A stretch of DNA of 64,000 nucleotides from RGIG3009 sp964390295 (GTDB taxonomy: Bacteria > Bacillota > Clostridia > Oscillospirales > Acutalibacteraceae): the NCBI GenBank assembly GCA_964390295.1, contig CAYMHR010000003.1, positions 27,970 through 91,969 of the forward strand, in the 5' to 3' direction. Both the position numbers and the translations under genes were made by a program. Positions 60,518-64,000 of the stretch are shown in pieces (the first letter of the stretch is position 1; every line of letters starts with the position of its first letter). The notes under the pieces are model-generated. The model saw nothing but the letters and a program-made list of their open reading frames with translations. It made no database searches and was not told the DNA's origin.

Positions 60518-61498
60518 TTATAGGATGACGAATGCCGTCGGTGCACAGTGGTCTGTGGCGGCAATGGTTTTGTTTTGCAAAGTCCCCTGATACAGGAGGG
60601 CGGCCGAGGAGGTTTGATCCAGCACGGCGGCATTCACGGCACCAGCCTTCAGCATTTCGCAGATGCAGTCCTCTGCCAAAACGCCGTGGGTAGCGGTGTT
60701 AGTGCCGGTCAGCACCATCAGAAGAATGGCGCCGTCGGCACGTTGACCAATCACGGCACGGGGAAACAGCCCATCACCGAGCCCGGCAATTTCGGTAGCC
60801 TGCCCGTTGACGATGATGGCGGAAACGTCGCTGCAAACAGCGTTGAGCGCGCCGACGTTGAGTGCTTGCTCGGCGGTCATGGTACCGACCAATAAGCGGT
60901 TGCTTTCGTCGATGGCGATGACTGAGGCGGCGGTAGCCGGATCACCGTAGATCAGTTGACCGTTTTGGATGACGAAGCCAACCGGAGTGCCGTTGGTGCC
61001 GGTACATACGGCGGCAACGGCATTGGTGCTGTTGGCGAAGCTTTCGACCGAAGCACCGGTTTGATCCGCCCCGAACGTGGTAATACACGCTAGCTTTAAG
61101 CGAGAGGGATCGGTAACGGTCAGGAGAGTGCCGATGTAGGTATCTCCGTGAATATCGGTTTTGGTAATTGGTTCGTCATTGCTGGGGGCTTCATCAATAA
61201 AGCCGAGCGAGGTGTCGGTGATCTCGGAGGGGGATAACAGCCGATTCTCGTTGAGAATGGCTTGGATTTCAGTGTTGGATAAAAACAGAGTGGGCAAAAA
61301 GCGGAGTGCGTTGTTGGATTGCACCGTGGTGACAAACAGATCGCGCGCCGTGGCGGAGGGGCCGAGGCAGGTAAGCCCGACGGCACCGAACAGCAACAAG
61401 GCTGCGGCCAGCACCAAAACGCCGAGTACGGTAAAGCAACGGCCGACGTGGTGCAACACCGAGCTTTTGCTCCGAACACGTTCTGCAGAATGTTTCAT
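60518..61498 (-). CDS. NAGPA-like (phosphodiester glycosidase family) membrane protein
   Basis: A 326-aa protein with a TM helix at about 22-44 and an outer domain resembling PF09992: AAVCTGTNGTPVGFVIQNGQLIYG where NGGFF...P.G..I.nG is usual, PRAVIGQRADGAILLMVLTGTNTATHG, and AAVLDQTSSAALLYQG in place of the LDGGGSS-type end. The fold is convincing but the key Gly-rich loops are altered, so activity on phosphodiester-linked sugars is uncertain. Start at ATG 61498 behind AGAAGGAAG. Confidence 0.72.
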   Translation of the reverse strand: MKHSAERVRSKSSVLHHVGRCFTVLGVLVLAAALLLFGAVGLTCLGPSATARDLFVTTVQSNNALRFLPTLFLSNTEIQAILNENRLLSPSEITDTSLGFIDEAPSNDEPITKTDIHGDTYIGTLLTVTDPSRLKLACITTFGADQTGASVESFANSTNAVAAVCTGTNGTPVGFVIQNGQLIYGDPATAASVIAIDESNRLLVGTMTAEQALNVGALNAVCSDVSAIIVNGQATEIAGLGDGLFPRAVIGQRADGAILLMVLTGTNTATHGVLAEDCICEMLKAGAVNAAVLDQTSSAALLYQGTLQNKTIAATDHCAPTAFVIL

Positions 61499-61575
61499 AC
61501 GTCCACTTCCTTCTGGTGCAAATACATTACCTATATAATACACCAGCTTTAGGGGTTTGTCAATGTGGAAAGGCT

Positions 61576-61604
61576 TTGCATTTCTGCAGACAGTGTGGTA
61601 CAAT
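61576..61604 (+). promoter_or_regulatory. cca promoter
   Basis: TTGCAT (61576-61581), 17-base spacer, TACAAT (61599-61604). Confidence 0.7.
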
Positions 61605-61637
61605 ACTAAGGAGCGTATGAGAAAAGGAGGGGTGATC

Positions 61638-62990
61638 GTGCAGGTGCCACACGCAGTGCAACGGGTTATGGAGAGGCTACAGGCCGCCGGCTTTGCCGCG
61701 CACGTGGTAGGCGGTTGTGTGCGTGACAGCCTGTTGGGGTTGCCCCCGCAGGACTGGGATCTGACGACCGATGCCTTGCCGGAACAGACGGCGGCGGTGT
61801 TTGCGGAGTCCCCCGTCTTGAAAACCGGAATACGGCACGGTACGGTGACGGTGCTGTACGAGGGAATGCCGCTGGAGATCACCACGTATCGTACCGAAGG
61901 GCTGTATCGCGATCACCGGCGACCCGATCGGGTAACGTTCGTATCGGATATTACCGAGGATTTGCGGCGGCGCGACCTGACGATAAATGCCATGGCGTGG
62001 GAGCCAAACAGCGGACTGTGCGATCCCTTCGGCGGACAAGCCGATCTGAAGGCGGGGATTCTGCGCTGCGTCGGTCGCGCCGAAGAACGGCTGGAGGAGG
62101 ATGCCTTGCGCATTTTGCGCGTCCTGCGTTTTGCCTCCGTATACGGCTTTTCAGTCGAGCCGGAAACTGCCGCGGCGCTGTTTCACCGTGCGCCCCTACT
62201 TTGTCACGTGGCGGCAGGACGGGTACGTGCTGAGCTGGATCGGTTACTGACCGGCGATCACGTTGGCGAGGTGTTGCGCCGGTTTCACGAGGTGTTGTAT
62301 CCGGTTTTGCCGGAGCTTCGCCCGCTGGCCGGATTTGACCAGCATTCGCGGTATCACGACAAGGACGTGCTGGAGCACGTCATCGCGGCCGTGGAATCGT
62401 CGCCACCGAATTTGCCGGTGCGGTTGGCCTTGTTGCTTCACGATAGCGGCAAGCCGTCGTGCTTTACACGAAGCGAGGACGGCGAGGGGCATTTTTACGG
62501 ACACGCCGCCTTCAGCGAGGCGATTGCCGTAACCGTGACCGAGCGCCTGCGTTACGATCACCGCACGCAGGAAACGGTACGTCTGCTGGTCAAATATCAC
62601 GATACGCCGATTGCCGATACCGACGCGGCAGTACGCCGCTGGCTGAATCGATTGGGAGAGGAACGCCTGCGCCTGTTATGGGACGTACAGGAGGGAGACT
62701 GCCGTGCCCACGCCGCTTGGACGGTGCCGCAGCGCATTGCCGAGCTGAACGCTTTGCGTGAGCGGCTGGATCGTATTCTGGCTGCGGGGGATTGTACGTC
62801 GCTGAAAACGCTGGCGGTGAACGGTGACGACCTGCTGAAGGCCGGTATTCCGGAGGGGCGTGCCTTGGGCACGTGTCTGCACGATCTGCTGGAAGCGGTG
62901 ATCGCCGGTGAATTGCCCAATGAACGTGACGGTTTACTGGCAAAAGGGCTTGATTATTTTGCTGAAAATCGATACAATAAGATGATGTAA
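61638..62990 (+). CDS. cca: CCA tRNA nucleotidyltransferase with HD domain
   Basis: Adds or repairs the 3' CCA of tRNAs. The 450-aa class II enzyme has the head motif VVGGCVRDSLLG near 19-30, the catalytic DWDLTT, RRDLTINAMAW and the RILRVLRFAS neck motif. An HD domain follows (RLALLLHDSGKP, near 265-276), as in enzymes with extra phosphatase activity. GTG 61638 is seven bases after AAGGAGG; GTG 61632 and ATG 61617 are alternatives. The tRNA-Tyr here already encodes CCA, so repair may be its main use. Confidence 0.92.
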   Translation: MQVPHAVQRVMERLQAAGFAAHVVGGCVRDSLLGLPPQDWDLTTDALPEQTAAVFAESPVLKTGIRHGTVTVLYEGMPLEITTYRTEGLYRDHRRPDRVTFVSDITEDLRRRDLTINAMAWEPNSGLCDPFGGQADLKAGILRCVGRAEERLEEDALRILRVLRFASVYGFSVEPETAAALFHRAPLLCHVAAGRVRAELDRLLTGDHVGEVLRRFHEVLYPVLPELRPLAGFDQHSRYHDKDVLEHVIAAVESSPPNLPVRLALLLHDSGKPSCFTRSEDGEGHFYGHAAFSEAIAVTVTERLRYDHRTQETVRLLVKYHDTPIADTDAAVRRWLNRLGEERLRLLWDVQEGDCRAHAAWTVPQRIAELNALRERLDRILAAGDCTSLKTLAVNGDDLLKAGIPEGRALGTCLHDLLEAVIAGELPNERDGLLAKGLDYFAENRYNKMM

Positions 62991-63011
62991 CAAATTGCGG
63001 AGGGAATACCT

Positions 63012-64000
63012 GTGGCTAATTATAAAGATGAAATCGAACGGCGGCGCACGTTTGCGATTATTTCGCACCCTGACGCCGGAAAAACCACGTTGACCGAAAA
63101 ATTTCTGCTGTACGGCGGTGCCATCGCCTCCGCCGGTATGGTTAAGGGAAAAAAATCCATGAAGCACGCTGTGTCGGACTGGATGGAAATTGAAAAACAG
63201 CGCGGAATCTCGGTCACGTCGTCGGTACTTCAGTTTGAGTACGATGGTTATTGCGTCAACATTTTGGATACGCCGGGGCACCAGGATTTTTCCGAGGATA
63301 CCTATCGCACGCTGATGGCGGCGGATTCCGCGGTGATGGTCATCGATGCTTCCAAAGGCGTGGAAAAGCAGACGGTAAAGCTGTTTAAGGTTTGCATGAT
63401 GCGTGACATTCCGGTGTTCACGTTTATCAATAAAATGGATCGCGAAGCGCGCGACCCCTACGAGCTGATGGCGGACATCGAAAGCGTGCTGGGAATCGAG
63501 ACCTATCCCGTCAACTGGCCGATCGGTTCGGGTAAGCGCTTCAAGGGCGTGTACGAGCGAGACAACGATCGCGTGCTTTCCTTTGAATACAACGGAATTG
63601 GGCATGCCGCCGAGGCAAAGGTGACCTCTTCTGACGATCCGGCGTTGCCGGAACTGTTGGGCGACGAGCTGTATCAAACGCTGATGGACGACCGCGAGCT
63701 GTTGGACGGTGCCGGCGGTGAATTTGATCTGGAGCGTGTGCGGCGTGGCAAGTTGTCGCCGGTGTTTTTTGGCTCGGCGTTGACCAATTTCGGCGTTCAA
63801 CCGTTCTTGGAGAGCTTTTTGAAGATGACCACGCCGCCGCTTGCGCGCCACTGCACTGAGGGCGACGTTGATCCGTTCGACGAGGATTTTTCGGCATTCG
63901 TGTTCAAAATTCAGGCGAATATGAACAAGGCGCACCGCGACCGCATTGCTTTTATGCGCATTTGCTCCGGTAAATTCGAAAAGGGGCAGGAGGTCTATCA
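63012..64000 (+). CDS. prfC: Peptide chain release factor 3, 3' end missing
   Basis: GTPase that recycles RF1/RF2 after peptide release. The visible 329 codons include G1 SHPDAGKTTLTE at 18-29, the switch region QRGISVTSSVLQF, G3 DTPGHQDFSEDTYRTL and G4 NKMDREARDP, which distinguish RF3 from EF-G. GTG start seven bases after GGAGGG, 21 bases behind cca, so probably co-transcribed with it. The gene runs off the right edge. Confidence 0.93.
   Translation, partial: MANYKDEIERRRTFAIISHPDAGKTTLTEKFLLYGGAIASAGMVKGKKSMKHAVSDWMEIEKQRGISVTSSVLQFEYDGYCVNILDTPGHQDFSEDTYRTLMAADSAVMVIDASKGVEKQTVKLFKVCMMRDIPVFTFINKMDREARDPYELMADIESVLGIETYPVNWPIGSGKRFKGVYERDNDRVLSFEYNGIGHAAEAKVTSSDDPALPELLGDELYQTLMDDRELLDGAGGEFDLERVRRGKLSPVFFGSALTNFGVQPFLESFLKMTTPPLARHCTEGDVDPFDEDFSAFVFKIQANMNKAHRDRIAFMRICSGKFEKGQEVY

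Overview
The window looks like chromosomal DNA from a GC-rich (about 55% by eye) Gram-positive anaerobe of the class Clostridia, probably near the Ruminococcaceae/Oscillospirales. The case rests on gene order and families typical of Firmicutes: gdpP-rplI-dnaB, then tilS-hpt-ftsH; a GlgC/GlgD pair; a CD1247-type zinc-ribbon protein; DUF1292; DUF47; an EF-G-like paralog; a SpoIIQ-like LytM protein; strong GGAGG ribosome sites and many TTGACA-N17-TATAAT promoters. Both edges cut genes (gdpP at the left, prfC at the right).

Layout. 1-7.2 kb: housekeeping operon on + (c-di-AMP phosphodiesterase, L9, DnaB, TilS, Hpt, FtsH). 7.2-18.3 kb: pyk, a LytM protein, an SDR enzyme, RlmB, a degenerate P-type-ATPase-like protein, an EF-G paralog, EF-P, a CD1247-type protein, DUF47 and an orphan MazF. 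18.3-22.5 kb: glgC-glgD-glgA behind a strong promoter and a long leader; the branching enzyme glgB lies apart at 37.2 kb behind a two-copy palindromic repeat. 22.5-26.5 kb: an XRE regulator, a phosphatase, DUF1292 followed by a folded RNA that resembles 6S RNA, and an apparent non-coding RNA (about 24757-25120) with four copies of a Shine-Dalgarno/TGAGTCC/start-codon module; then two half-size TauE permeases and a 3D-domain protein.

26.8-44.5 kb is a mixed accessory stretch: a frameshifted lipoprotein with a leader mini-ORF, asnB, tRNA-Tyr, an AT-richer HD-domain gene, an ABC exporter, a PHP phosphatase, EutH, an XRE/lipoprotein divergon with clear operators, a C26 amidotransferase, glgB, YitT, a frameshifted LysR gene, a sigma-like membrane protein and two tandem metallophosphoesterases. 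44.5-64 kb: an RpiR regulator, secDF, a MarR-controlled heterodimeric ABC exporter, a free-standing copy of the SecD P1 domain, an aminotransferase, asnS, a GH1 glycosidase, three membrane or surface proteins, the CCA-adding enzyme and prfC.

The strongest leads for something undescribed are the four-module RNA at 24.7-25.1 kb with a fifth, near-identical module in the leader at 26.87 kb, the SecD P1 paralog, and the P-type ATPase relative that has lost its catalytic motifs. I saw no CRISPR array, prophage, insertion sequence or classical defence island.
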